DNA of 64,000 nt from Dehalobacter sp. CP (GCA_009910795.1 VMEE01000083.1:62001-126000); one strand, 5' to 3'. Positions 8,543-18,078 are shown, numbered from the stretch's first letter. Made by a program: numbers and translations. The notes: a model not told the origin generated them from the letters alone.

Positions 8543-9535
8543 ATGAAGAAGTATCTTAAAGTTTCTTTCGCTGTATTATTATCATTATTGCTGCTGATTT
8601 CGGTGACAGGCTGTCAGCCGAATACGGCCAAACAGCAGGAAAAACCAAAAATTATTAATATATCGTATTCGACGAAGCCTTTGAATGCCCCGGCGATCGT
8701 CGCCCTTGAAAAGCAGATTTTTGAAAAAGAGTTTGCAAAGGATGGAATCCAGGTGAAGTGGAACGAATTGGAAGGGCCGGCAACCACTGAAGCCCTTGCT
8801 GCCAAATCGATTGATTTTGCCACATCACTGAATTATGTTTCGGCTATCATCTCGAATGCAAACGGCAACGATATCAAGATTCTGGCGAGCTATTCCAAGT
8901 TTCCGAAGGGAATTGGCCTGGTTGCAGCCAAAAATGGCGGAATTGCATCCGTAGCGGATCTGAAGGGGAAAAAGGTTGCATTGCAGCAGGGGACGATGCT
9001 GCATGAAATGCTGATCAAAGCGCTAGCCGAGGCAGGGTTATCTGCGAATGATGTCCAGATGATCAACATGGCCTCAACCGACGCCTTAAACGCGCTGCTG
9101 CAAAAACAAGTGGATGCCGCGGTCATCCCCGATCCTCTGCTGACCAAAGGGATTGCTTCCCAAAAAATCACCCTGATCCGGAATGCTGAAGGCCTTATCC
9201 CCGGTCAGGCTGTGATTGCCGCGCGAACAGAGTTTATCCAGAAATACCCTGAAACAACAAAGCGTTTTCTGGAAATCCATCAGCAGATATTGGACTGGAT
9301 ACAGGAAAATCAGGATGAAGCTTTGCGAATGACGGCTGACACCAATGGAATGGAGCTTAAAGCGGTAACTGCTTTATATCCGAAATTTGATTTTACAATG
9401 CCGATTGACAGCCAGGATATTGAAAAACTCAAAGAATCGGCTGAATTTCTTAAAGCAAATGGTTTTATCAAGTCCGATGTTGATCCCGACGAGCTGATCA
9501 ATCATCTGGTCGATACCGGATATCTTCCCAAATAA
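8543..9535 (+). CDS. ABC transporter substrate-binding lipoprotein, SsuA/NMT1 family
   Basis: A 330-residue exported solute-binding protein. The N-terminus has a Lys-rich start, a leucine-rich hydrophobic stretch and a lipobox ending VTGC (Cys near residue 24), so it is probably a membrane-anchored lipoprotein facing the wall. The body matches the periplasmic-binding type-2 fold of the aliphatic sulfonate/NMT1 group (GTMLHEMLIKALAEAGL, AAVIPDPLL). It follows the permease and ATPase genes after 52 bp with a GAGGAGGG site. Ligand not predictable from sequence alone. Confidence 0.87.
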   Translation: MKKYLKVSFAVLLSLLLLISVTGCQPNTAKQQEKPKIINISYSTKPLNAPAIVALEKQIFEKEFAKDGIQVKWNELEGPATTEALAAKSIDFATSLNYVSAIISNANGNDIKILASYSKFPKGIGLVAAKNGGIASVADLKGKKVALQQGTMLHEMLIKALAEAGLSANDVQMINMASTDALNALLQKQVDAAVIPDPLLTKGIASQKITLIRNAEGLIPGQAVIAARTEFIQKYPETTKRFLEIHQQILDWIQENQDEALRMTADTNGMELKAVTALYPKFDFTMPIDSQDIEKLKESAEFLKANGFIKSDVDPDELINHLVDTGYLPK

Positions 9536-9651
9536 CTATTAGAGAAAAGCCCGATGTAAGTTATCATTAATTACCGGAACATGTAGAATGTCTCTCATAT
9601 TAATCACATGAAAAATAAGGATGATATTACAAACAGAAGAGTGGTAAAAAC

Positions 9652-12207
9652 GTGAAAAGAGCTGTAAGGATTCTGATCAACGGCATTGTTCAGGGTGTCG
9701 GCTTCAGGCCGTTTATTTTTAAACTTGCCCGGGAACTGGACATTAAAGGCTGGGTAAACAATTTCAGCGGCGGAGTCGAGATTCAGGCTGAAGGGGAACG
9801 GGTAGAGGATTTTATTCGCAGAATCAGAACAGGCCAGCCGGCTTTGGCTGTGATTGTATCGCTGGAGATAACAGAGATCCCGGTTCAGCATTACCGGGAG
9901 TTCACGATCACAGAAAGCAGGGAGTCCGAAGACAAGGATGTTTTGATCTCTCCGGATGTTGCAGTATGCAGGGACTGCTTGCAAGAGATGCTTCACAGTA
10001 AGGATCGGCGCTACCTCTATCCGTTTATCAATTGTACCAATTGCGGTCCGCGCTATACGATCATTAAGGATCGGCCTTATGACCGCAAGAAAACGACCAT
10101 GGCGGGTTTTCAGATGTGCCCGGAATGCCATCAGGAATATCAGGATCCGCTGGACAGGCGGTTTCATGCTCAGCCGACTGCTTGTGCGGTTTGCGGGCCT
10201 GCCCTTAAACTGCTGGATCATACAGGCAATGAAATTAGCGGTCATGGGATCGGTATTGACTTGCTGCAGGAAGGTGCGATCCTGGCCGTCAAAGGTCTTG
10301 GCGGCTTTCATCTCGTCTGTGATGCCTGCAATGATGAGGCGGTCAGCAGATTGCGCCGGGTCAAAGAGCGCGGCGCAAAACCATTTGCTGTCATGGTTAG
10401 GAATATTGAAACCGCCCTCCAAGAGGTGACCATGACGGAGCTCGAAAAATCGACGCTTGCCGGTCCCTCTGCACCGATTGTCCTGCTGCCGCGCAAGAAG
10501 AATGAAAATAGCCGGATTTCTCCGGAAACAGCACCCGGCCTTCAATCACTTGGCATCATGCTGCCGTATACACCGGTTCATCATCTGCTCTTTCAGGGGA
10601 CCTATGATTATCTCGTGATGACCAGCGCAAACCTGAGTGGACAGCCTTTAATATATGATAATCAGGAAGCGTTGGCAGGACTAAGCGGAATTGCAGATTA
10701 TTTTCTTCTAAACAACAGGGATATTTATCATCCGTGTGATGACTCAGTCATGCAGATGATCGGGGATCAAATGACCTTTATCCGTAGGGCCAGGGGCTAT
10801 GTGCCGCTGCCGCTATTTTTGAAACAGGAGATCAAAACACCGATTGTCGGTCTGGGCGGAGAAATGAAAAATGCTTTCTGCCTTGCTTCCGGAAAGATGA
10901 CTTTCATGAGCCAGTATATTGGAGATATGCATGGATATGAAAATTTGGAACGTTTTGAACAGGAGTTATACTCCTTTCAGAAGGTAACTAACATTGCTCC
11001 GCAAAAAACTGCTTATGATATGCATCCGGAATATTCGACGACCCGGATTGCCCGGTCGATGGATTGCCCGAAATTTCGCGTTCAGCACCATCATGCCCAT
11101 CTCGTCAGCGTGATAGCTGAACATGGGATAGATGATCCGATGCTCGGCCTGATTTGCGACGGAACAGGTTATGGTGAGGACGGCAGGATTTGGGGCTTTG
11201 AGTATCTTTTCGGAAATCAGGAAGGCTATAAGCGCAAAGCACACCTTGAATATCTGCCCTTGCCCGGCGGCGATGCCGGAGCTAAATATCCGCTCAGGAT
11301 TGCCTATGCTTACTTGAAGAAACTTATGACACAAGAAGAATGGCAGCGGACGGAACCGCTTTGGGCCAAATTATCTTCTCAGGAAAAGAATATCCTGGAT
11401 GGCCAGCTTCGAAGCGGATTTCAGCTGTTTGAAACTTCCAGCGCCGGACGCCTCTTTGACGCGGTTAGCGGTATACTGGGGGTTTGTACAGAAGTGACAT
11501 ACGAGGGACAAGCAGCGATCGAATTGGAGAGTGTAGCCGAGAAGTGGTTGGAGGACTGTAGCGAAGGGAACGTACAAACTTCTAGCTTGCAGGACAGCGG
11601 GAACAAGGACATTCAGAAAAACCTGAACGAATTCCAAAGAATAACGCAGCAGGCTTCAATGAGGGTTAAGGCGTTGGCAGCTCTTTGGGATCAATACGAG
11701 AAATCCGGTCAGACAAGTACAGAGGGACGCTTGAGACTTATTGAGCAATATAACGTAATGGCCGGCAGGACAGATGGAAGTTTTTATCTGGGCTTATATC
11801 CTGCTTTATATCCAGCCTGTCTGGAGATTTCAGGTGAACCGCAGCCCGGTGTTCTTCACGTAAAAGTGGGGAGCCTCTTAAAAGAGATCTCCAACGATGT
11901 GCTGCTTCAGAAAAACCCTGGGGAAGCTGCGCTTAGATTTCACTATTCTTTAGCGTGTCAGATGCTAGAAACGGCGATGCTTATTGGTCTTGAAAACAAA
12001 AAACTGCCGATTGCAGGCGGTGTTTTCCAGAATAAGCTGTTGACCGAGATTCTACTGTTCTTGGCGGGAGAGATCGGGGTAGAGATCCTTTACCCGCAGA
12101 AACTTCCGTCCGGGGACGGCGGTCTTGCCTTCGGTCAGGTGCTGATTGCAAATGCCGCGATTGAAGAAAAACCAGAAACAATGGGTTCTAATTTTGATCT
12201 TAGCTGA
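9652..12207 (+). CDS. hypF: Carbamoyltransferase HypF, [NiFe]-hydrogenase maturation
   Basis: HypF uses carbamoyl phosphate and ATP to load a carbamoyl group on HypE, the source of CN ligands of [NiFe]-hydrogenases. Domains are an acylphosphatase-like N-terminus (residues 1-90, GIVQGVGFRPFIFKLA), two zinc-finger-like CxxC pairs (about 105-185, CRDC, CTNCGPR, CPEC, CAVC), a YrdC-like domain (about 200-385) and a Kae1-like C-terminus with the HHHAH motif (QHHHAHLVSV, about 485). Length is 851, about 80-100 more than usual. The excess lies between TYEGQAAIELE (about 620) and LLKEISNDVL (about 741) and is polar and weakly conserved in character. Start is GTG with a weak site. No other hyp genes or [NiFe] subunits are in the window. 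Confidence 0.93.
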   Translation: MKRAVRILINGIVQGVGFRPFIFKLARELDIKGWVNNFSGGVEIQAEGERVEDFIRRIRTGQPALAVIVSLEITEIPVQHYREFTITESRESEDKDVLISPDVAVCRDCLQEMLHSKDRRYLYPFINCTNCGPRYTIIKDRPYDRKKTTMAGFQMCPECHQEYQDPLDRRFHAQPTACAVCGPALKLLDHTGNEISGHGIGIDLLQEGAILAVKGLGGFHLVCDACNDEAVSRLRRVKERGAKPFAVMVRNIETALQEVTMTELEKSTLAGPSAPIVLLPRKKNENSRISPETAPGLQSLGIMLPYTPVHHLLFQGTYDYLVMTSANLSGQPLIYDNQEALAGLSGIADYFLLNNRDIYHPCDDSVMQMIGDQMTFIRRARGYVPLPLFLKQEIKTPIVGLGGEMKNAFCLASGKMTFMSQYIGDMHGYENLERFEQELYSFQKVTNIAPQKTAYDMHPEYSTTRIARSMDCPKFRVQHHHAHLVSVIAEHGIDDPMLGLICDGTGYGEDGRIWGFEYLFGNQEGYKRKAHLEYLPLPGGDAGAKYPLRIAYAYLKKLMTQEEWQRTEPLWAKLSSQEKNILDGQLRSGFQLFETSSAGRLFDAVSGILGVCTEVTYEGQAAIELESVAEKWLEDCSEGNVQTSSLQDSGNKDIQKNLNEFQRITQQASMRVKALAALWDQYEKSGQTSTEGRLRLIEQYNVMAGRTDGSFYLGLYPALYPACLEISGEPQPGVLHVKVGSLLKEISNDVLLQKNPGEAALRFHYSLACQMLETAMLIGLENKKLPIAGGVFQNKLLTEILLFLAGEIGVEILYPQKLPSGDGGLAFGQVLIANAAIEEKPETMGSNFDLS

Positions 12208-12227
12208 TATTAAAAAGAAACCTTCTA

Positions 12228-12397
12228 AGGCTGGGCTACGCAATGTATAGCCGCTTTCGGCAGATTGAGCCCTCCTTGGCGAGTCGCTCCTTGCCATCCA
12301 TGGCATCGCGACATTAGGCCATCCGTGGCCGTCAAACAGCCGCGCTCCGCATCGTGCTCCGCTTGACGCTGGCTAATACATTGCGTATCCTAGTCTC
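12228..12397. repeat. Palindromic element A (type 1 variant, long form)
   Basis: The outer arms are GCTACGCAATGTAT-AGCC and GGCTAATACATTGCGTATCC, nearly perfect inverted copies. Inside come CCGCTTTCGG, then small hairpins built on CCATCCATGG and GGCCATCCGTGGCC, then GCCGCGCTCCGCATCGTGC. It belongs to the family listed at 22452, 22686, 30786, 36095, 59028 and 59364. It lies just after hypF. Confidence 0.8.
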
Positions 12398-12469
12398 TGG
12401 TTTTATGTAGTCAATCTTTTCAGCTTTGTTTATCTTTATGGTCAGCATTAGGCTGATTTTGAGCAAAAG

Positions 12470-12524
12470 ACAGAGCTGTTGCACAACGAATTACTTAAAT
12501 CGTTGTGCAACAGCTCTGTTTTTT
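12470..12524 (+). terminator. Strong hairpin with T-tract, terminator or IS-end remnant
   Basis: A perfect 20-bp inverted repeat (arm CAGAGCTGTTGCACAACGA plus one flanking A/T pair) with a roughly 10-nt loop is followed by six T. It is a very strong terminator structure between hypF and fdhA. The long perfect arms are also what the end of an insertion sequence can leave behind. Confidence 0.75.
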
Positions 12525-12590
12525 AGTAGTGACGGCCATGAATCAAAAATGTTAAGACGTTTGACAAGTATTCGCAAAAAAAGCCCAATT

Positions 12591-12608
12591 CTGTTAAGTA
12601 ATTAACAA
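12591..12608. promoter_or_regulatory. Rex-like operator ahead of fdhA
   Basis: CTGTTAAGTAATTAACAA matches the Rex consensus TTGTTAA-N4-TTAACAA at all but the first base. It lies about 120 bp upstream of fdhA and 25 bp after a TTGACA at 12561-12566. Inferred regulation: repression at low NADH and release when NADH is high. Confidence 0.55.
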
Positions 12609-12729
12609 TACTTGATTAATTTCCTATGTCAGTTTAATATTAATGACATTGCAGGTTAGAATATTCAGAAAATTTAAAAACTTGCAAAAAGTAAAAATTG
12701 TTGTTTAAAAAAAGTAAAGGAGGAGAAAA

Positions 12730-15700
12730 ATGGATTTATCAAGACGTAATTTCCTGAAATTATCAGGAGCTTCCTTGGCTTCGCTGGCGCTTGGCCTTGG
12801 TTTTGATCCCGACCTCGCTCAGGCTCAGGGATATGCACTTAAGATTGAAGGTACAAAAAAAATTCCGAGCATTTGCCATTTTTGTTCCGGAGGGTGCGGC
12901 TTGCTTCTCTATATCAAAGATGAAAAGCTGGTGTATTTAGCCGGGGATCCCGATCATCCAACCAATAACGGGGCACTTTGTTCTAAGGCAGCCAGCTTGA
13001 GAGAAGTTGCCTATTCGGAGGCTCGGATCACGAAACCGATGTATCGTGCTCCGGGGGCAAATGAATGGCAGGAAATATCCTGGGACGAGGCTATCGACAA
13101 AGTAGCCAAAAAAGTCAAAGATGTCAGGGAGAAAACCTGGAAGGCTGATGCCGATGTCATTAACGCAGCTACAGGGAAGACCGAGAAACTTGCTGTCAAC
13201 AGGACTGAGGGGATTGCTGTTTTAGGATCCGCTGAAGTCGACAATGAAGAATCCTACTTAGTTAAAAAACTATCCATGCTTTTAGGAACGCCCTATAACG
13301 AACATCAGGCCCGGATATGACACGCGCCCACGGTGGCAAGTTTGTCACCTTCATTTGGCCGCGGTGCTATGACCAATTCCTGGCCGGATCTGATGAATGC
13401 TGAACTCTTCTTAATTGCAGGCTCAAATTGTGCCGAAAACCATCCCATTGCTATGCGGTGGATCAATAAGGCCAAGGAGCGCGGTGCAAAAGTAATTGTG
13501 GTTGATCCTCGTTTTACACGGACAGCCTCGCAGGCAGATATATTTGCTCAGATTCGCCCGGGCACAGATATCGCCTATCTGGGGGCAATCATCAATTATA
13601 TATTGGAAAATGAGCTCTATGATCATGATTATGTCCTTAATTACACAAATGCCCTATATAAAATAAGCAAGGATTTTCAATTCAAGGACGGATTATTTTC
13701 CGGATTTGACCCCGAAAAGAAAAAATACAAAACCGATAGTTGGGGTTATCAACTAGACGAATCGAACAAACCGGTTAAAGCTCTGATCCTTACTGATCCT
13801 GACAGCGTCTTCAGTAAATTGAAAGAGCATTATTCCCGTTATGATATGAAAACTGCTGAAAATATTACGGGGATACCTGCAGCAAAAATCAAGGAAATTG
13901 CCGATGCTTTCTGCAGTGCCAAACCTGCGTCTATTCTTTATGCATTGGGGATGACCCATCACACAACGGGTGTACAAGGCATCCGGTGTTATGGCATTAT
14001 CCAGTTGTTGATGGGCAATATAGGCAAAGCGGGAGGCGGTATCAACGCTTTGCGCGGTGAGCCGAATGTCCAGGGCTCTACAGATATGGCCAATCTGTAT
14101 AATAATCTGCCAGGTTATCTTCCGGCCCCCTCCCATTCCGATAAGACACTCAAAGATTATCTGGTACGAAACGGCTCCAATCGCGAAAAACATCTCGTAT
14201 CGTTATTGAAGGCCTGGTTCGGAGATAAAGCGACTAAGGAAAACGACTATTGTTTTAATTATTTGCCAAAGTACGATTCCAATGTCAATTCAAGTTTGGT
14301 TCGAATTTGGGATGCGGTGAATAAAGGCCAATTCCAGATGATGCTGAATATCGGCTCCAATTCACTGGTATCCGTACCGAACCTCGAAGTGGTCCGCCAG
14401 GCTTTGCCTAAACTGGAGATGTTGGTCGTCTCCGATTTATTTGAAATCGAGACTGCCCAGTTCTGGCGGGAGCCCGGTGTTGATCCGTCTAAAATTATGA
14501 CGGAAGTAATCTTTTTACCGGCTGCCTTTGTTTATGAAAAAGACGGGACGCTGACGAACTCAGGCCGTTGGGTTCAGTGGAAGGATGCAGCACTCAAACC
14601 CCTGGGTGAATGCAAGCCGGATTTAGATATGCTCGATCTGTTGTATAAGCGGGTGAAAAGCTTATATGAAGGCAGTACGGATCCCAAAGACAGACCGATT
14701 CTCGATGCGCGCTGGGATTACGGCCATGAGCCGAAAGCGCTTAAGGTGTTGCAGGAATTAAACGGCTATGATGAAACAAACGGCGAATTATTGCCGACAT
14801 TGGCCGATTATCTCAAGGCACCGATCGGGTCGGTATCTACCGGATGCTGGATTTATGCCGGTGTTACAGGGAAAGGTAATTTGGCTGCACGCCGGGGAAA
14901 TGCAGATCCTTCCGGACTCGGATTGTTCCGCGAATGGAGCTTTGCTTGGCCGGGGAATATCCGTATTTTATACAATCGTGCATCCTGTGATGCCCAGGGA
15001 CAGCCTGTGGATCCCAAACGTAAATTGATTTGGTGGGATGCGGCCAAAAATGTTTGGGCCGGCAATGACGGTGCTGACGTAGTCGACAAGACAAAAGGAC
15101 CGGATACTCCGGAAGGAAAGCTGGCTTTCCGTATGAATCCGGAAGGAGTAGGACGTTTGTTTGCAGGCAAATATACAAGCGGAATACCAACAACGCCCTC
15201 AGCAGACGGCAAACCGGCCGGCGGCGTGAGTGTAGGAGGGATCTGCAACGATGGGCCGCTGCCGGAGTTTTACGAGCCGGTGGAAAGCCCTGCGGAAAAT
15301 ATCTTCCATCCGAATGTATCAAGCAATCCGATTGTGGCAATGCCCAAAACATTGCCTGAAGTTCAGAAGGTTGGTAACCGTAAAGATTATCCTTATGTGC
15401 TGACGACTTATGGCGTAAGCGAACACTTCTGTGCCGGCGGTATCACCCGCAACATTCCGATGCTGAACGAACTGATGCCGGAACCTTTTGCTGAAATCAG
15501 CAAAAACCTTGCAGCGAAAATTGGCGTACAAGATGGTGACCGCGTTGAAATATCCTCGGCACGCGGCAAGGTTGAGATCCGTTGTCTTGTCACAGACCGC
15601 ATTCAGTCGTATGAGGTACATGGACAACCGACCGAAACGATCGGTGTGCCTTGGAGTTGGGGTTTTGCATCTTTAAATCCTGGATCGAGCATCAATGAAG

Positions 15701-15777
15701 TGACAATCGGCGTAATTGACCCGACAGCAGGAACACCCGAATATAAATGTTGTCTGGTCAATATAAGGAGGGCTTAG
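12730..15777 (+). CDS. fdhA: Formate dehydrogenase major subunit, selenocysteine-containing, Tat-exported
   Basis: Molybdenum/tungsten bis-MGD enzyme oxidising formate to CO2. A single frame of 1015 residues runs from 12730 to 15777 if the TGA at 13318-13320 is read as selenocysteine (residue 197). The context QARI-Sec-HAPTVASL is the family active-site motif, and a SECIS hairpin follows immediately. The N-terminus has a twin-arginine signal (SRRNFLK plus hydrophobic stretch, cleavage near AQA-QG), so the enzyme acts outside the membrane. A [4Fe-4S] site is C49, C52, C56, C84. The length is close to that of E. coli FdnG. Strong AAAGGAGGA site. It forms an operon with fdhB and fdhC. Automated callers will split it into two genes at the TGA. 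Confidence 0.96.
13318..13349 (+). promoter_or_regulatory. UGA selenocysteine codon and bacterial SECIS hairpin
   Basis: TGA is at 13318-13320. A 6-bp stem GGTGGC (13332-13337) with GTCACC (13344-13349) carries the loop AAGTTT, which has the GT typical of SelB-binding apical loops. The spacing of 11 nt between UGA and stem is normal for bacterial SECIS elements. selA, selB, selC and selD must exist elsewhere in the genome. Confidence 0.9.
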
Positions 15778-15779
15778 AG

Positions 15780-16595
15780 ATGGCAAAAAAAATGATTTTG
15801 GTGGACGGATCCAAATGTACCGGCTGTAAAGCCTGCTCTGCGGCCTGCAAGGAATGGAATGATCTTCCGACTGAAAAAACCTCTCTTGTCAAAAGTTATC
15901 AGAGTATGGCCGATTTTACACCAAACACCTATACGTATGTAACATTTGAGGAAAAGTATGAAAATAATAACATGCACTGGCTGATGCGCAAGGCGCAGTG
16001 TTTCCACTGCGATGATCCCTCCTGCCTGAAAGCGTGTTCCTCAAGTGCCATATCCAAAACAGATTCCGGGTTTGTGGTCATTGATCAAGATAAATGTATT
16101 GGATGCGGATACTGTGCCCAGTTTTGTCCGTTTAATGTACCTAAGATTGATAAAACCACAGAGAAGGCTAACAAATGCACCGGTTGCGTAGGGAGAGTGG
16201 AAAACGGTCTTGAGCCTGCCTGCGTAAAAATCTGCCAGCCAGGAGCGCTGTCATTCGGTAATTACGATACCATGCTGGGGATTGCCCAAGCACGGTTGGC
16301 CGAGGTAAAAAAGAAGTTCCCCAACGCTAATCTTTATGGTCAGAATGGGCAGTCAGGTACAACCTACCGCTATATTTTGCTCGATACGCCTGCTGCCTAT
16401 GGTCTGCCTGAAAATCCATCGACTGATCTAACACTTTATCTATGGAAAGATATTATCCGTCCTATCGGCAAAATTGCAATAGGCGGTGCTGCTGCGGCAG
16501 TCGTTGTGGGAGTGGCGATTAATGCGCTAAAGGGAAACTACAAAAAAGATTCTGATCAAGATCAGCATCCGATAAAGAGAGAGGAGGAGATGTAA
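15780..16595 (+). CDS. fdhB: Formate dehydrogenase iron-sulfur subunit
   Basis: Electron-transfer subunit, 271 residues, with four ferredoxin-type [4Fe-4S] sites: CTGCKACSAAC, CFHCDDPSCLKAC, CIGCGYCAQFC and CTGC...CVKIC. A single hydrophobic helix near the C-terminus (IAIGGAAAAVVVGVAI, about 240-256) anchors it on the outer face of the membrane, as in FdnH. The start chosen is ATG 15780, preceded by AAGGAGGG and giving the expected MAKKMILVD; a longer frame would run into fdhA. It starts 2 bp after the fdhA stop and its stop overlaps the fdhC start by 1 bp. It passes electrons from FdhA to the cytochrome b subunit. Confidence 0.94.
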   Translation: MAKKMILVDGSKCTGCKACSAACKEWNDLPTEKTSLVKSYQSMADFTPNTYTYVTFEEKYENNNMHWLMRKAQCFHCDDPSCLKACSSSAISKTDSGFVVIDQDKCIGCGYCAQFCPFNVPKIDKTTEKANKCTGCVGRVENGLEPACVKICQPGALSFGNYDTMLGIAQARLAEVKKKFPNANLYGQNGQSGTTYRYILLDTPAAYGLPENPSTDLTLYLWKDIIRPIGKIAIGGAAAAVVVGVAINALKGNYKKDSDQDQHPIKREEEM

Positions 16596-17275
16596 TGAAT
16601 GAAAAAAAATCAGGCTCGAATCAAGTTCCCGGCAAAATACTCCGTTTTACCAAAGGGGAAAGATTGAGCCATTGGGTTCATGCTGTAAGCTTTTTTGTTC
16701 TCCTCCTCACAGGGTGGGGCATACTATCCGAATTCAGCCGGCCGGTACTCATGATTTTTGGGGGAGTTGACGTTTCCCGCATCCTTCACAGGGTTTTTGC
16801 CGTGATTTTTGTTGTGGTCGTTGTAGCGATGTTCTTTATTAAGGATCCAAAATATCACTGGGAATGGCTGCGTTCTGCTTTTCGATTTACGAAAGCGGAT
16901 ATCGCGCATATCATGGCTTTCCCCAAGGAATTTTTTGGAGGACACGGCAACTACCCGGCTCAGGGCAAGTTTAACGGCGGAGAAAAGATCAACTCTTTGA
17001 TTACGATCCTGGGTTCCGTATTCATCACCTTGAGCGGATTTATCATGTGGTCCCCTCATGTTTTCCCAGATCAGTTGGTCCGGATAGCTTATCCCGTTCA
17101 CGATATGTCGATGTTTATGATGGTTGCAGCGTTGATGGGACATCTCTATTTATCTTTGCTTCATCCTGAATCAAGGGCTGCTCTGCCGGGCATGTTAAAG
17201 GGATACGTCTCGGAAAAATTTGCGAAGGCGCATCACGCTGCCTGGTATAAAGAGGTCAAGGACCAAGAGAAATAG
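16595..17275 (+). CDS. fdhC: Formate dehydrogenase cytochrome b subunit
   Basis: Membrane di-haem cytochrome b of the FdnI/FdoI type, 226 residues, about four transmembrane helices. Likely haem histidines are in LSHWVHA (helix 1), RILHRVFA (helix 2) and the pair in YPVHDMS and GHLYLSLLH near the last helix. It takes electrons from FdhB to the quinone pool (menaquinone in this group). The start overlaps the fdhB stop (TAATG), with GAGGAGGAG upstream. The cytochrome subunit indicates a respiratory, outward-facing enzyme rather than a cytoplasmic formate-hydrogen lyase type. Confidence 0.9.
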   Translation: MNEKKSGSNQVPGKILRFTKGERLSHWVHAVSFFVLLLTGWGILSEFSRPVLMIFGGVDVSRILHRVFAVIFVVVVVAMFFIKDPKYHWEWLRSAFRFTKADIAHIMAFPKEFFGGHGNYPAQGKFNGGEKINSLITILGSVFITLSGFIMWSPHVFPDQLVRIAYPVHDMSMFMMVAALMGHLYLSLLHPESRAALPGMLKGYVSEKFAKAHHAAWYKEVKDQEK

Positions 17276-17340
17276 TCGAAAGCCAGAACCGGTACGGTGA
17301 AATCATTTTGACACTGTCTTAACCTTTGGGAGGGATGTAC

Positions 17341-18078
17341 TTGTGTACTGAAAAGACCGATGGAGGACAAGCAACAAGTTTGTCTGCTGTCAAAGAGAAT
17401 TATTTAAAAATGAGAGCAGAGATCACTGCCTGGCAAAAAGAAAACAACCTGAAGGATTTGAAATTACCGTCGAGATCCGGGCAGTATCCATTATTCACCA
17501 TCAATGATCTGCCGGAAAACGCCATCATTGATTTATGGGACAGGTTGAACATTGTTGCGGAAGAAAAGATAGACCACTCCAAACTTGCCGTTCTCCAAGA
17601 TGAGTTCAGCGCAGGCCGTATTCAAGGAAACGAACCTCTTTTCAGCCGTCTGAGCTTAGCAATAGCTGGGGTAGCTCAAGCGGTATATCAGCAACTGCAT
17701 ATCTCTGCAAGTGTGGATGATCAGCCAATGTGCCCATGTCCGGTTTGTGGTGAAGATAATCTTATGACAACATTGGATGCGTTGAATGGAAAACGCTTTA
17801 CACATTGTCTTGTCTGCGGAAACGAGAGGCCAATAAAAATATCGGGCTGCATACACTGCGGCAGTGAAAATTCTTTTCAACAAACGTATCTCAATTCTGC
17901 CGAGTTTCCTGGCGTGGAGGTTGTTGTCTGTTTAGATTGCGGCCAATATTTTAAAGAAATTGATTTGCGCGAACGGAAAGTCGAAGATTTAGATTGGGAA
18001 AATATACGTACACTGCCCCTTAATTACGCAGCCGAACAATGGATTTTAAAGAACAGACCGATAATGAGCTTAAACTGA
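17341..18078 (+). CDS. fdhE: Formate dehydrogenase accessory protein FdhE
   Basis: FdhE is a cytoplasmic chaperone needed for making active exported formate dehydrogenases. About 245 residues. The C-terminal half carries four rubredoxin-like CxxC pairs (CPVC, CLVC, CIHC, CLDC), the iron-binding hallmark of FdhE. The start is uncertain: GGGAGGG at 17328-17334 directly touches ATG 17335, too close for good initiation, so I prefer the in-frame TTG at 17341. It lies 65 bp after fdhC, consistent with the same operon. The N-terminal half is more divergent. Confidence 0.85.
   Translation: MCTEKTDGGQATSLSAVKENYLKMRAEITAWQKENNLKDLKLPSRSGQYPLFTINDLPENAIIDLWDRLNIVAEEKIDHSKLAVLQDEFSAGRIQGNEPLFSRLSLAIAGVAQAVYQQLHISASVDDQPMCPCPVCGEDNLMTTLDALNGKRFTHCLVCGNERPIKISGCIHCGSENSFQQTYLNSAEFPGVEVVVCLDCGQYFKEIDLRERKVEDLDWENIRTLPLNYAAEQWILKNRPIMSLN

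Noticed and set aside
6911..9535. The ABC transporter as a dedicated molybdate or tungstate importer for formate dehydrogenase
   Set aside because: The ATPase Q-loop wording and the binding protein match the sulfonate/nitrate/NMT1 group, not ModABC/TupABC.
9604..10545. 313-codon frame opposite hypF
   Set aside because: Antisense shadow frame with no recognisable domain and no ribosome-binding site.
13011..13320. fdhA as a frameshifted or nonsense pseudogene
   Set aside because: The TGA is exactly at the selenocysteine position, the context QARI-HAPTVASL is the active-site motif, and a SECIS-like hairpin follows.
17276..17340. Separate promoter for fdhE
   Set aside because: No convincing -35/-10 pair in the 65-bp gap and no terminator after fdhC; co-transcription is simpler.
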